The translations under genes and the position numbers were made by a program. Below the pieces are notes generated by a model that was not told the origin of the DNA, did not search any database, and worked only from the letters and a program-made list of their open reading frames with translations. Shown here piece by piece: positions 32,052 through 40,721 of a stretch of 64,000 nucleotides of DNA. The DNA comes from Aldehydirespirator sp965117015. GTDB taxonomy: Bacteria > Actinomycetota > Acidimicrobiia > Acidimicrobiales > Aldehydirespiratoraceae. The stretch spans positions 1,054,001 to 1,118,000 of the forward strand of contig OZ220747.1 in assembly GCA_965117015.1 (NCBI GenBank). Direction: 5' to 3'. The first letter of the stretch is position 1; every line of letters starts with the position of its first letter.

Positions 32052-33352
32052 CCGCGGCCGACTGGGCCCGTCGCGATGCCGCCGTCGTGTGGCATGGCTT
32101 CACCCAGATGGCGGTCTACGAGGGCTCGACCCCGGTCATCGTGGAGCGGGGCGAGGGCAACTACCTCTACGACACCGACGGCCGGCGCTATCTGGATGCC
32201 ATCTCCTCGCTGTGGGTCATCACGCTCGGCCACGCCGACCCCGATCTGAACCGAGCGGCCCACGAGCAGCTCGAACGCATCAGCCACTCCACACTGCTGG
32301 GCAACGGCAACACCGCCGCCATAACTCTGGCTGAGGCTCTGCGCGACATCGTGCCGGTGACCGAGCCCCACTTCCTGTTCGCCTCGGACGGAGCGACCGC
32401 GGTGGAGCAGGCCATCAAGATCGCCTTCCAGTACTGGCACAACCTCGGCGTGCGGGGCCGCACGTCATACCTGGCCCTGGGCGACGCCTACCACGGCGAT
32501 TCGGTCGGCTCGCTGTCGGTGGGCGACGGGGGCTTCGGAACCGACCTGTTCGACCCGCTGCGCTTCGGCGTCCTCCGCACCCCCGGATACGACGACCCGG
32601 ACTGGGTGTCCAAGGCGATCGCCGTCCTCGACGAGCACCACGACCGGCTGGCCGCGGCCGTTGTCGAGCCGCTGGTCCAGGGCGCGGCCGGGATGCTGGT
32701 CACCGACCCCGATCAGGTGGCCGCGTTCGCCGCGGCGGTCCAGGCCCACCGAGTGCCGCTCATCTGCGACGAGGTCGCCACCGGGTTCGGCCGCACCGGT
32801 GCGATGTTCGCCAGCGAGCTTTGCGGGATCCGGCCCGATCTGATGTGCCTGGGCAAGGGCATCACCGGCGGGTACCTGCCTCTGTCGGCCACGGTGGCCG
32901 CCTCCCACGTGTACGAGGCGTTCCTCGGGGAGGACCTCGGGCCCCGTACCTTCTATCACGGGCATTCCTACAGCGGGAATGCCCTGGCCTGCGCGGTGGC
33001 GGCTCGCCACCTGGAGCTGATCGGTGAACGCGGCCTGATCGACCGGGCCGCCGCGGCAGCTGAACGCCTCGGCGATGCGCTGGCCCCGGTCGCGGCCCTG
33101 CCCGCCGTGAGGGAGGTCCGCCGCCGGGGCCTCATGACCGGCGTCGAGCTGAACCCTCCCGCGGGTGCCTCGAAATGGGGGCGCCGGGTCTGCGCAGCCG
33201 CGGTCTCCGCCGGGGTCCTGCTGCGACCTCTGGGCGATGTCGTGGTGGTGATGCCCCCGCTGTCGATCACCGACGACGAGATCGACACCATCGCAACCAC
33301 TCTGATCTCAGCCATCGAGACGGTGGCTGCCGAGGACGCCGGCGGACAGTAG
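32048..33352 (+). CDS. bioA: Adenosylmethionine-8-amino-7-oxononanoate aminotransferase
   Basis: A 434-residue class III PLP aminotransferase that makes 7,8-diaminononanoate from KAPA using SAM as amino donor. Evidence: the BioA-like N-terminal WHGFTQMAVYE, EPLVQGAAGM, ICDEVATGFGRTG, the PLP Lys at about 270 in LGKGITGGYLPLS, and HGHSYSGNALACAVA. The start is GTG 32048, within the nitroreductase stop. It is followed by bioF (1-base overlap) and bioD (8-base overlap), which strongly supports the assignment. bioB is not in the window. Confidence 0.94.
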   Translation: MTAADWARRDAAVVWHGFTQMAVYEGSTPVIVERGEGNYLYDTDGRRYLDAISSLWVITLGHADPDLNRAAHEQLERISHSTLLGNGNTAAITLAEALRDIVPVTEPHFLFASDGATAVEQAIKIAFQYWHNLGVRGRTSYLALGDAYHGDSVGSLSVGDGGFGTDLFDPLRFGVLRTPGYDDPDWVSKAIAVLDEHHDRLAAAVVEPLVQGAAGMLVTDPDQVAAFAAAVQAHRVPLICDEVATGFGRTGAMFASELCGIRPDLMCLGKGITGGYLPLSATVAASHVYEAFLGEDLGPRTFYHGHSYSGNALACAVAARHLELIGERGLIDRAAAAAERLGDALAPVAALPAVREVRRRGLMTGVELNPPAGASKWGRRVCAAAVSAGVLLRPLGDVVVVMPPLSITDDEIDTIATTLISAIETVAAEDAGGQ

Positions 33353-34470
33353 TGAGCGACTGGGACGGCATCGCTTCCGCCGCTCTGGATGCCGTCGCGG
33401 CCGCAAACCAGTTGCGCCAACCCCGGGATCTCGACAGCGGAGATCCCCGGACGGCACTGTCGGCGACCGGGCAGCCGGTGGTGTCGTTCGCCTCCAACGA
33501 CTACCTCGGACTCACCCAGCACCCCGCCGTACGGGCCGCGGCCCGCACCGCTATCGACGACTACGGCACCGGCTCAGGATCGGCCCGGCTCATCGTCGGG
33601 TCGCGTCCCGTGCACAGCCGCCTCGAGGAGCGCATCGCAGCCTGGCGCGGGGCGGGGGCGGCGGTGCTGTTCACCACCGGATACGCGGCCAACCTGGGCG
33701 TCATCGCCACGATGGGCCGGTGGGCGTCGGTGCTCTGCTCCGACGAGCTCAACCACGCGTCGATCATCGACGGCTGCCGTCTGGCCCGGGCGCCGACGCG
33801 CGTCTATCCCCACTGCGACCCGGCCGCAGTGGACGACATGCTGGGCCGCGCCGAGGGCCCCGGCATGGTGGTCACCGACTCGGTCTTCTCCATGGACGGC
33901 GACCTCGCGCCGATCGGCGATCTGTCGGCCGTATGCGCGGCCCACGGGGCGCTGCTCGTGCTCGACGACGCCCATCTCGTCCTGGACCATCCCGAACCTT
34001 TGCACCCGGACTGCCACCTGCTGCGGGTGGGGACCCTGTCCAAGGCAGTCGGCGCGCTGGGTGGCTTCGTGACCGGACCCCGGACGTTCATGGACCTGCT
34101 CGTCAACGCGGCCCGCTCCTACATCTTCACCACTGCGGCCGCCCCGGCCGCGGCCGCAGCCGCGGCTGCTGCCATCGATGTGATCGACTCCGAGGAGGGC
34201 GACGAGCTTCGGAGGCGGCTGCGGACCAACATCGATCGCATCCGGCCCGGCCACCCGAGCCCCATCATCCCGATCATCGTCGGCGCCGAGGACAAGGCGT
34301 TGGCCGCCTCCGACACCCTGGCGAGGCAGGGCATCCTGGTCCCCGCCATCCGGCCCCCGACGGTGCCGGCCGGAACGTCGCGGCTCCGGGTCACGGTCTC
34401 GGCAGCCCACGGTGACGCCGACCTCGACCGGCTGATCGACGCGCTCCGCCGGGCAGGGATCCATGCCTGA
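33352..34470 (+). CDS. bioF: 8-amino-7-oxononanoate synthase
   Basis: A 372-residue PLP enzyme of the alpha-oxoamine synthase family, joining pimeloyl thioester and alanine. Characteristic segments are SFASNDYLGLTQHPAV, GTGSGSARLIVGS, the PLP-contacting DELNHASIIDG, and the PLP Lys at about 231 in GTLSKAVGALGGFV. GTG 33352 shares its first base with the stop of bioA (TAGTG), an efficient coupling arrangement. An Ala run (about residues 263-273) encoded by GCN codons is a local low-complexity feature. Related 2-amino-3-ketobutyrate ligases are possible, but the context fixes the call. Confidence 0.94.
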   Translation: MSDWDGIASAALDAVAAANQLRQPRDLDSGDPRTALSATGQPVVSFASNDYLGLTQHPAVRAAARTAIDDYGTGSGSARLIVGSRPVHSRLEERIAAWRGAGAAVLFTTGYAANLGVIATMGRWASVLCSDELNHASIIDGCRLARAPTRVYPHCDPAAVDDMLGRAEGPGMVVTDSVFSMDGDLAPIGDLSAVCAAHGALLVLDDAHLVLDHPEPLHPDCHLLRVGTLSKAVGALGGFVTGPRTFMDLLVNAARSYIFTTAAAPAAAAAAAAAIDVIDSEEGDELRRRLRTNIDRIRPGHPSPIIPIIVGAEDKALAASDTLARQGILVPAIRPPTVPAGTSRLRVTVSAAHGDADLDRLIDALRRAGIHA

Positions 34471-35155
34471 TCCAGCGGCTGCGTCCGAAGGCCAGGCCCG
34501 CCCCGACGTAGTCGTCTTCGTCGCCGGCACCGGCACCGAGGTGGGCAAGACCTGGGCGGCAGCCGAGCTGGCCCGGGTCCTGCGGGACAGGGAGTGGGTC
34601 GTGGCGGCGTGCAAGCCCGTCCAGTCCTACGACCCGGACGAGGCCGGCCCGACCGACGCGGCTGCGCTGGCCGCGGCCACCGGCCAGCACCCCGACGACG
34701 TCTGCCCGCCCGAGCGCACCTATCCGGTGCCGCTGGCCCCGCCCATGGCCGCCTGCAAACTCGGTCGGGTCTGCCCCACCGTCGACGAGCTGGCGGCCGG
34801 ATGCCGCTTCGGCGCGACAGTCGACATCGGGTTGGTGGAGGGCGTGGGCGGCCTCTACTCGCCGCTGGCGTCCGACGGGCACAACCTGGACCTGATCGAG
34901 CGGATCGAACCTGACCTCGTCATCGTGGTGGCGTCGGCCGCGCTCGGCGGCATCCACGACTCGATGGCCTGCACGTTGCCGCTGTCCGCCTACCGTCACG
35001 CGGTGTTTCTCAACCGCTTCGATCCCCGGATCGAGGTCCACGCCCTGAACGTGAAGTGGTTGCACGGCACCGGCTTGGCCGTAGGGACCAATCTGTCCGA
35101 AATGGCGGACATCGTCTGCACGGCTCCCCGAGGGCGGTCCCGCGGCGACGCTTGA
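34463..35155 (+). CDS. bioD: Dethiobiotin synthetase
   Basis: A 230-residue P-loop enzyme that carboxylates and cyclises diaminononanoate to dethiobiotin. The P-loop is GTGTEVGKTW, followed by ACKPVQSYD, and VEGVGGLYSPL is the conserved central motif. It starts 8 bases inside bioF. Variable sites are somewhat unusual (YPVPLAPPMAACKLGR in place of the common SPH-type loop), but the fold and neighbourhood fit BioD. The last about 15 residues are Arg/Gly-rich. It ends the bioAFD set; a SulP transporter starts 18 bases later. Confidence 0.93.
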   Translation: MPDPAAASEGQARPDVVVFVAGTGTEVGKTWAAAELARVLRDREWVVAACKPVQSYDPDEAGPTDAAALAAATGQHPDDVCPPERTYPVPLAPPMAACKLGRVCPTVDELAAGCRFGATVDIGLVEGVGGLYSPLASDGHNLDLIERIEPDLVIVVASAALGGIHDSMACTLPLSAYRHAVFLNRFDPRIEVHALNVKWLHGTGLAVGTNLSEMADIVCTAPRGRSRGDA

Positions 35156-35173
35156 TCTATTCTGCGGTGTGAG

Positions 35174-36820
35174 ATGAGCTTGCAAGTCAGCGACAAGCTC
35201 CAAGGGCTTAGAGGAGACATCTTCGGGGGGATGACCGCGGCTGTGGTCGCCCTGCCGCTGTCGCTGGCTTTCGGAGTCGCTTCAGGGCTCGGAGCCATCG
35301 AGGGTCTGTACAGCGCCGTCGTGGTGGGCATGCTGGCCGCGCTGCTGGGCGGATCGAAGACGCAGATCTCGGGACCCACCGCCCCGCTGTCGGTGGCGAT
35401 GGCGGTCGTGTTCGTCGACTACGCCGACGGTGAACTGTCCAAGGCCCTGGCCATCGTGGCCATGGCGGGGATCATCCAGGTGCTGCTCGGCGCATTGCGG
35501 CTCGGCACCTTCGTGGCCTACACGCCCTACGCGGTGGTGTCGGGGTTCACCAGCGCCGTCGGCCTGATCATCATCATCGTCCAGGTGCTGCCGTTCTTCG
35601 GCACCGAGGTAGCCCTCGGCGGCGCGCTCAAGTCTCTGCGCGAGTGGCCGGATGCAGTCGCCAACGTCGACCCGAGCGCGCTCACGCTGGGGCTCATCAC
35701 TCTGGCCGTGTGTATCTTCTGGCCGGGACGGCTGCAGCGATTCCTGCCGCCTTCAGTGGCCGCGTTGATCATCGGAACGCTGGTGGGCGTGCTGTGGCTG
35801 AGCGAGGCGCCGACGATCGGGGAGGTCCCCACCGGCCTCCCCGACCTGATGGTGCCCGAACTCAGTTTCGGCGATCTGGGGAGCGCGCTGCCGGCTGCGG
35901 TCACCATCGCCCTGCTCGGCTCCATCAACAGCCTCCTCACCGCGAGGGTGGCCGACTCACTGACGCGCCAGAATCACGATCCCAGCCGGGAGCTGATGGG
36001 CGCCGGGGTGGCCAACGTGGTGGTGGCTTTCATCGGCGGTGTTCCGGGCGCGGGGGCCACGTCGTGCACGGTGGCCAACGTCAAGGCGGGCGGCCGCTCC
36101 AGAGTCTCCGGGGTGCTGTGCGCCACCATTCTGGCCGCGCTCGTTCTGGGACTGGGGCGTTACGTCGACGCCATACCCCACGCCGTGCTCGCCGGCATCC
36201 TCATCAAGATCGGGTTCAACATCATCGACTGGCGCTACCTCGCCCATATCCATCGCGTCCCGAGGGAGAACGTGGTGGTCCTGGCGCTGACTCTCGTTCT
36301 GTCCATCGTCTCGGACCTGGTGATCGCGGTGGCCGTAGGGCTGGTGATGGCGGCGTTGACCGGCGCCCGCCAGGTGGAGCGCCTGGAGCTCGACAAGGTG
36401 ATCTCAACCCCGCTGCTCGACATGACCTTCCTGGCGGATCCCGAAGCCGACGACGATGCCTTCGATCTCGACGACGACCCGTTCGCGGCCCGGGTCGGCC
36501 TCCTGTCGCTGCGGGGCAGCTTTACTTCGGCCTCGTCCACCAGGCTCTTCAAGACCATCAACCACGACATGGCCGAGCACGAAGTGGTGATCTTCGACTT
36601 CACCGACACCGCGTATGTGGACGACAGCGCCGCCCTAGCCATCGGCCAGTTGGCCGACACGGCGCGCGATGCCGACACCCAGTGCATCGTCCTGGGCATG
36701 TCCAGCATGACCGACACCAGCGTCTACGCGCTGAACGTGCTGCGGGAGATCCCCGAGGAGAACTTCGTCGAGGATCTCGACGAGGCTCGGATCGTCGCCC
36801 GCCGTCTGCTCGACGCCTAA
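35174..36820 (+). CDS. SulP-family anion transporter with STAS domain
   Basis: A 548-residue protein. Residues about 10-400 hold the polytopic SLC26/SulP transport domain (GDIFGGMTAAVVALPLSLAFG, GPTAPLSVAMAV, SINSLLTARVAD). The last about 125 residues are a cytoplasmic STAS domain containing EVVIFDFTDTAYVDDSAALAI, whose Asp-Asp-Ser is at the phosphorylation/interaction site. Bacterial members carry bicarbonate, sulfate or dicarboxylates. Bicarbonate is tempting because BioD and biotin enzymes use CO2, but that is only inference. An 18-base gap from bioD suggests read-through. Confidence 0.93.
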   Translation: MSLQVSDKLQGLRGDIFGGMTAAVVALPLSLAFGVASGLGAIEGLYSAVVVGMLAALLGGSKTQISGPTAPLSVAMAVVFVDYADGELSKALAIVAMAGIIQVLLGALRLGTFVAYTPYAVVSGFTSAVGLIIIIVQVLPFFGTEVALGGALKSLREWPDAVANVDPSALTLGLITLAVCIFWPGRLQRFLPPSVAALIIGTLVGVLWLSEAPTIGEVPTGLPDLMVPELSFGDLGSALPAAVTIALLGSINSLLTARVADSLTRQNHDPSRELMGAGVANVVVAFIGGVPGAGATSCTVANVKAGGRSRVSGVLCATILAALVLGLGRYVDAIPHAVLAGILIKIGFNIIDWRYLAHIHRVPRENVVVLALTLVLSIVSDLVIAVAVGLVMAALTGARQVERLELDKVISTPLLDMTFLADPEADDDAFDLDDDPFAARVGLLSLRGSFTSASSTRLFKTINHDMAEHEVVIFDFTDTAYVDDSAALAIGQLADTARDADTQCIVLGMSSMTDTSVYALNVLREIPEENFVEDLDEARIVARRLLDA

Positions 36821-36833
36821 CCTTCCCGACAGG

Positions 36834-37763
36834 TCAGGTGAGGATCCCGGCCCGTTCTCTCGGGTGCAAGGGGTGGTCGAAGGGCCGCACGCCGAAGCGG
36901 CGGGCCAGCTCGAAGTAGCCGCGGTAGAGCCCCGCCCCGGCGGCGGCCTCGTCGTAACCGCCGGTGGCGTCGGCGTGGGCCGACAGCCGGTACCAGGGCA
37001 CACCCGGGTCGGCGTGGTGGACATGGTGGAGGTTGTTGAAGAGGTACAGCATGCTGAAGAAACGCCCCGACCGGATGACCGCGGAGCGGGTGGCACCATC
37101 CACCCAGCGGTGCTCGCAATACGACCTCATCAGGGTCAGGGCGTTCCCCAGATAGGTGGCCCCCAGCAGGTACTGCCACCAGGGCACCCCCATGACCATC
37201 ACCACGAAGGCGACCAGCGCGGCCGCGGCCACCACATGCGCCGACCACCACCGGGCCAGCTCCCGGTCGCCCCGGCGGATCTCGCGGGCCTGGTGGAAGA
37301 GCACCCCCACGATGTATCGGGGCGGTCCCAGCACCAGGCGGCCGAGCAGGGTGTGGTGGGCAAGCACGAACGCCCTGCGCAGGCGACCCATGGACTGCCA
37401 CTGCTCGGCAGTCACATAGAAGCTCTCGCTGTCGTCGGTGGGGTCGGTCAGCTCGGGACAGTCGTGATGGTCCCAGTGGTAGCGCCGGTACACCAGGTAG
37501 GGCAGGTTGAGCGCCACGGGCAGCGAGCCCACCAGGGCATTCAGCCTCTGGCTACGGAACGGATGGCCGTGGATGGTCTCATGCTGGAGCGAGCCGTGCC
37601 AGCCCGCGATGAAGCCCAACGCTACGACGGTCACCGGCCAGGGCGTCACGTCGTGGAGGGCCAGCACTGCCAGCCATAGGCCGTGCACCGCGACTGCGAC
37701 CGCGACCGTGCGCCACTCCACGGTCGGCCCAGAGGCCGAGCGAACCGGCGCATCGGCAGCCAT
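36834..37763 (-). CDS. Membrane fatty acid desaturase family protein
   Basis: A 309-residue di-iron membrane protein with three His clusters: LQHETIHGHPF, YHWDHHDCPE and NNLHHVHHADPG, as in the desaturase/hydroxylase superfamily. Four or more hydrophobic segments are seen (WLAVLALHDV to VALGFIAG, ALVAFVVMVMGV, and others). Such enzymes use oxygen to desaturate or hydroxylate lipid chains or carotenoids at the membrane. The start ATG has GGAGGTG upstream. It is convergent with the SulP gene (13 bases between stops) and divergent from the XRE regulator. The exact lipid substrate is unknown. Confidence 0.92.
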   Translation of the reverse strand: MAADAPVRSASGPTVEWRTVAVAVAVHGLWLAVLALHDVTPWPVTVVALGFIAGWHGSLQHETIHGHPFRSQRLNALVGSLPVALNLPYLVYRRYHWDHHDCPELTDPTDDSESFYVTAEQWQSMGRLRRAFVLAHHTLLGRLVLGPPRYIVGVLFHQAREIRRGDRELARWWSAHVVAAAALVAFVVMVMGVPWWQYLLGATYLGNALTLMRSYCEHRWVDGATRSAVIRSGRFFSMLYLFNNLHHVHHADPGVPWYRLSAHADATGGYDEAAAGAGLYRGYFELARRFGVRPFDHPLHPRERAGILT

Positions 37764-37903
37764 CGCACCTCCAATGTCGCGACAGGGCCGGGACGATCCC
37801 CCAGTCCCCGTCCATCAATGTAGGAATTTCGACCCTAAGCCGGGCGATGAGTTGCACACAATCCGTAGCATTCTCGCACAAAGCACAAGATCTGTAGCGC
37901 TAA

Positions 37904-37919
37904 TACAACAAATATTGTA
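37904..37919. promoter_or_regulatory. Candidate operator upstream of XRE regulator
   Basis: TACAA-CAAATA-TTGTA is an inverted repeat (5 bp arms) centred 21 bases before the ATG of the XRE gene, in an AT-rich patch. TTGTAGTA at its right end recurs upstream of two other genes. It may be an autoregulatory site. Confidence 0.4.
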
Positions 37920-37932
37920 GTATCGCCACACC

Positions 37933-38784
37933 ATGGCCAGCCAGACCGAGTTGGTGAACAGCTTCCGGGAGCGGCTCGGCGAGTTGGTGGCCGACACCGG
38001 GCAGTCACGCTCTGACTTCGCCGCCGACGCCGGGATCGACCGGTCCACGCTCTCGCAGCTCCTGTCCAGCCGCAACCGTCGCCTCCCCCGGGTGGAGACC
38101 CTGGCCGCAATCGCCGAGGCGTCGGCCGTCTCGGTGGACTGGTTGCTCGGCCTGTCCCACGGCGGCCCGGCCCGTGCCGACATCGTCCACGAGGAATTCG
38201 CGTTGAACCTCGACGAGCTGAGCCCGCTCGACGAGGCCTGGATCGAATGGCACGAACAGTCGGCCGGCTCGAAGGTCCGCAGCCTGCCCGCCTCGCTGCC
38301 CGAGCTGCTTAAGACAGAGGCCGTGATCCGCCATGAGGTGCAGCGCTACACCACGATCAGGCCCGAGCAGCGGATCGAGACGGCCACCGCGCCCCTCGAG
38401 CTCGCCCGGGCGCCGGGAAGCGATCTGGAGTGCTGCAACTCCATCCAGGCCATCGAGGGTTTCGCCCGGGGATGGGACGTCTGGGGATCGCTCGAGCACC
38501 GGCACCGGGTGGCACAGCTCGACTGGATGATCGAGCTGTGCGAGGAGCTGTATCCGACATTCCGGTGGTTCCTCTACGACAGCCGTCAGCGGTACTCCGC
38601 CGCGGTAACCGTCTTCGGCCTCGACCGGGCCGTGCTGTACCTGGGACAGATGTATCTCGTGCTCAACAACCGCAACCATGTCATGACGTTCGTCAAGCAC
38701 TTCGACGACTTGATCCGCGCGTCGGTGGTGCAGCCCCCGGGTGTCCCCAACCTGCTGCGCAAGCTCCGATCCGAGATCACCTAG
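37933..38784 (+). CDS. XRE-family helix-turn-helix regulator with C-terminal sensor-like domain
   Basis: A 283-residue protein. Residues about 10-72 form an XRE helix-turn-helix (RLGELVADTGQSRSDFAADAGIDRSTLSQLLSS, then PRVETLAAIAEASAVSVDWLLGL). The remaining 200 residues match no domain I recognise; they contain a Trp/Arg-rich segment (RFAR-like GFARGWDVWGSLEHRHRVAQLDW) that may be a ligand or partner domain. It is monocistronic or leads the enoyl-CoA hydratase 27 bases downstream. An inverted repeat just before it suggests autoregulation. Its 5' region is clearly richer in A and T than its neighbours. Confidence 0.88.
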   Translation: MASQTELVNSFRERLGELVADTGQSRSDFAADAGIDRSTLSQLLSSRNRRLPRVETLAAIAEASAVSVDWLLGLSHGGPARADIVHEEFALNLDELSPLDEAWIEWHEQSAGSKVRSLPASLPELLKTEAVIRHEVQRYTTIRPEQRIETATAPLELARAPGSDLECCNSIQAIEGFARGWDVWGSLEHRHRVAQLDWMIELCEELYPTFRWFLYDSRQRYSAAVTVFGLDRAVLYLGQMYLVLNNRNHVMTFVKHFDDLIRASVVQPPGVPNLLRKLRSEIT

Positions 38785-38797
38785 GGGGCCGCGCCGG

Positions 38798-38803
38798 TAG
38801 GAT
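38798..38803 (+). promoter_or_regulatory. Putative -10 box (TAGGAT) for leaderless transcript
   Basis: TAGGAT ends 8 bases before GTG 38812, with no Shine-Dalgarno sequence in between. Confidence 0.4.
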
Positions 38804-38811
38804 TCGCCGTC

Positions 38812-39660
38812 GTGACCGCCTCTGATCGCACCGTGTCGTTCGAGCCGGAGCGGTTCGAGACGATCCGGGTCACTGTCTCCGATCACGTCTGCCGCGTCAC
38901 CCTCGACCGGCCCGAGGTGCTGAACGCCTTCAACGACCGGATGCGCTCCGAGATCCGGTCCACCTGGCGGGCGCTGCGCACAATGGACGAGGCGAGGGTC
39001 GTGGTGGTGACCGCCACCGGCGAGAAGGCCTTCTGCGTGGGCGTCGACCGCTCTGAGGATCTGGTGGCCCTCGAGGGCACGGGCGGCAAGCTCTACGGCA
39101 CCTCGAACAACTACATGTACGACGACCCCGGCGACGACATCGGTCCCAAGGCGTGCGACCTGTGGAAGCCGGTGATCACTGCGGTCAACGGCATCTGCTG
39201 CGCCGGTGCCTTCTACCTGGTGGCCGAGTCCGACATCATCATCGCCGCCGAGAACGCCACCTTCTTCGACCCCCACGTGACCTACGGGATGGCCGCGGTG
39301 TACGAGCCGATGAAGCTGGTGCCGCGAATGCCGCTGGGCGAGGTCCTGCGGCTCGCTCTGGTCGGAAGCCACGAACGCATGACCGCGCAGACCGCGCAAC
39401 GGATCGGGCTGGTGTCGGAGGTGGTGCCGTTCGCCGAGCTGCAGGACGCCGCCGACCGGCTGGCAAGGATCATCGCCTCGCAGCCGCCCGACGCCGTGCA
39501 AGGCACCCTCCGGGCCATCTGGGCCGCCAGCGACATGGGCCGCCTCGATGCGCTGGCGATGGCCCCGTCGATCCTCACCACCGGAACCAGCGTCGACGCG
39601 CTGGCCGAGGGCCAGGCCACCTTCTCGGAGGGCAAGCGAATCGAGCCCCGCCTGCGCTGA
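38812..39660 (+). CDS. Enoyl-CoA hydratase/isomerase family protein
   Basis: A 282-residue crotonase-fold protein starting with GTG. VTLDRPEVLNAFNDRM, the oxyanion-hole EKAFCVGVDRSEDL, KPVITAVNGICCAGAFYLV and the following ADRLARIIASQPPDAV are typical. The Ala-Gly of the second oxyanion loop is kept, but the usual catalytic Glu pair is not obvious, so hydratase, isomerase or hydrolase activity are all possible. A short intergenic gap of 86 bases separates it from the pair of VOC genes. Confidence 0.91.
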   Translation: MTASDRTVSFEPERFETIRVTVSDHVCRVTLDRPEVLNAFNDRMRSEIRSTWRALRTMDEARVVVVTATGEKAFCVGVDRSEDLVALEGTGGKLYGTSNNYMYDDPGDDIGPKACDLWKPVITAVNGICCAGAFYLVAESDIIIAAENATFFDPHVTYGMAAVYEPMKLVPRMPLGEVLRLALVGSHERMTAQTAQRIGLVSEVVPFAELQDAADRLARIIASQPPDAVQGTLRAIWAASDMGRLDALAMAPSILTTGTSVDALAEGQATFSEGKRIEPRLR

Positions 39661-39746
39661 GGCCGAGCAGCCTCGACTTATTCTGGCGGATGCGCCACTG
39701 CTAGGTTGACTCCGCCCGCCGATACCGCCGGCCCTGGGAGCGCACT

Positions 39747-40244
39747 ATGACCGAGCCCTACCCGAACACGCTCGTCTTCGTCGACTTGCCCACCGACGAA
39801 CCCGACCGGGCCGAGCAGTTCTACCACGAGGTATTCGGCTGGAAGATCAACCCGCGCCCGGCCGGGTCGTTCTACCAGGTGGTGCCCGGCCAGAACTTCA
39901 AGCTCCCCGACGGCACCCAGGGCCCCACCGGCAACCTGCACCTGGGCATCACCAACGTTGCCAACCGCCGTCCCCACCCCACCGACGAGGGTCTCGAGCC
40001 CCGGCACCTCTGCCGCGACGGGCACTCCACACGCCTCTGGATCCTCGTGTCGCCCGACGACGACATGGACGCCATCTCCGACCGGGCCGTGGCCCGTGGC
40101 GCCACCGACCTGTGGCGTCACCACTATTTCGGGGAGTTCAACGGCTACAACAACGCCTTCATGGATCCCTGGGGCAACACCCTGGTGCTGTGGACCTACG
40201 GCGGCGACGAGCCCGACATCCCCGACGGATGGACCCAGGAGTAA
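39747..40244 (+). CDS. VOC protein, type A (duplicated module)
   Basis: A 165-residue glyoxalase-fold protein. It has FVDLPTDEPDRAEQFYHEVFGW at the first module and NAFMDPWGNTLVLW at the last strand, which carries a Trp-Gly-Asn pattern rather than the more common PDGN. No metal-ligand set can be confirmed. It is a homologue of the protein at 58138 (FVDLPTPDPEATSQFYETLFDW, AAFRDPWGNEVVLW). It is 6 bases ahead of a second VOC gene, and the two may work as a heteromer or act in successive steps. Confidence 0.88.
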   Translation: MTEPYPNTLVFVDLPTDEPDRAEQFYHEVFGWKINPRPAGSFYQVVPGQNFKLPDGTQGPTGNLHLGITNVANRRPHPTDEGLEPRHLCRDGHSTRLWILVSPDDDMDAISDRAVARGATDLWRHHYFGEFNGYNNAFMDPWGNTLVLWTYGGDEPDIPDGWTQE

Positions 40245-40250
40245 CCGGAC

Positions 40251-40721
40251 ATGGCCGACACATACACAGTCCATCCGCCCCACGCCCGCTGGACCCACGT
40301 GGCGCTGCGGGTCACCGACATCGACGCCAGCATCGACTGGTACACCACGCACACGCCGCTCAAGCTGCTGGACAAGCGGGAGGACGCCGACGGCTACGGC
40401 GCCTGGCTGGGACACGACGACTCCCCCGACAAGCCCTTCATCCTGGTGCTGGCCCAGTTCTTCCCCGAGTCCGACCCGTTCAAGGACGCTCCCATCGCCA
40501 CGCTGGCACCCTTCGCCCACCTGGGCGTGGAGGTGACCAGCCGGGAAGAGCTCGACGCCGCCGCGGAGCAGGCCAGGGCCGAGGGCTGCCTGGCCATGCC
40601 TCCCACCGACATGCCCGCGCCCATCGGGTACATCTGCATGATCAGCGATCCCGACGGCAACATGATCGAGCTCAGCTACGACCAGGGCGTCTACGCGCAC
40701 GCCCAGAAGGTGATGCGCTGA
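40251..40721 (+). CDS. VOC protein, type B (duplicated module)
   Basis: A 156-residue VOC protein. WTHVALRVTDIDASIDWYTTHT is the first beta-alpha-beta module and GYICMISDPDGNMIELSYDQG the end of the second, including the usual DPDGNxxEL metal-ligand Glu. It is related to the protein at 57630 (HIALPVRSLDNTLAFYEKF, GYICLIKDPDGNNVEFS). The next gene starts on its stop. A role in lyase- or isomerase-type handling of a small keto compound is possible but unproven. Confidence 0.88.
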   Translation: MADTYTVHPPHARWTHVALRVTDIDASIDWYTTHTPLKLLDKREDADGYGAWLGHDDSPDKPFILVLAQFFPESDPFKDAPIATLAPFAHLGVEVTSREELDAAAEQARAEGCLAMPPTDMPAPIGYICMISDPDGNMIELSYDQGVYAHAQKVMR

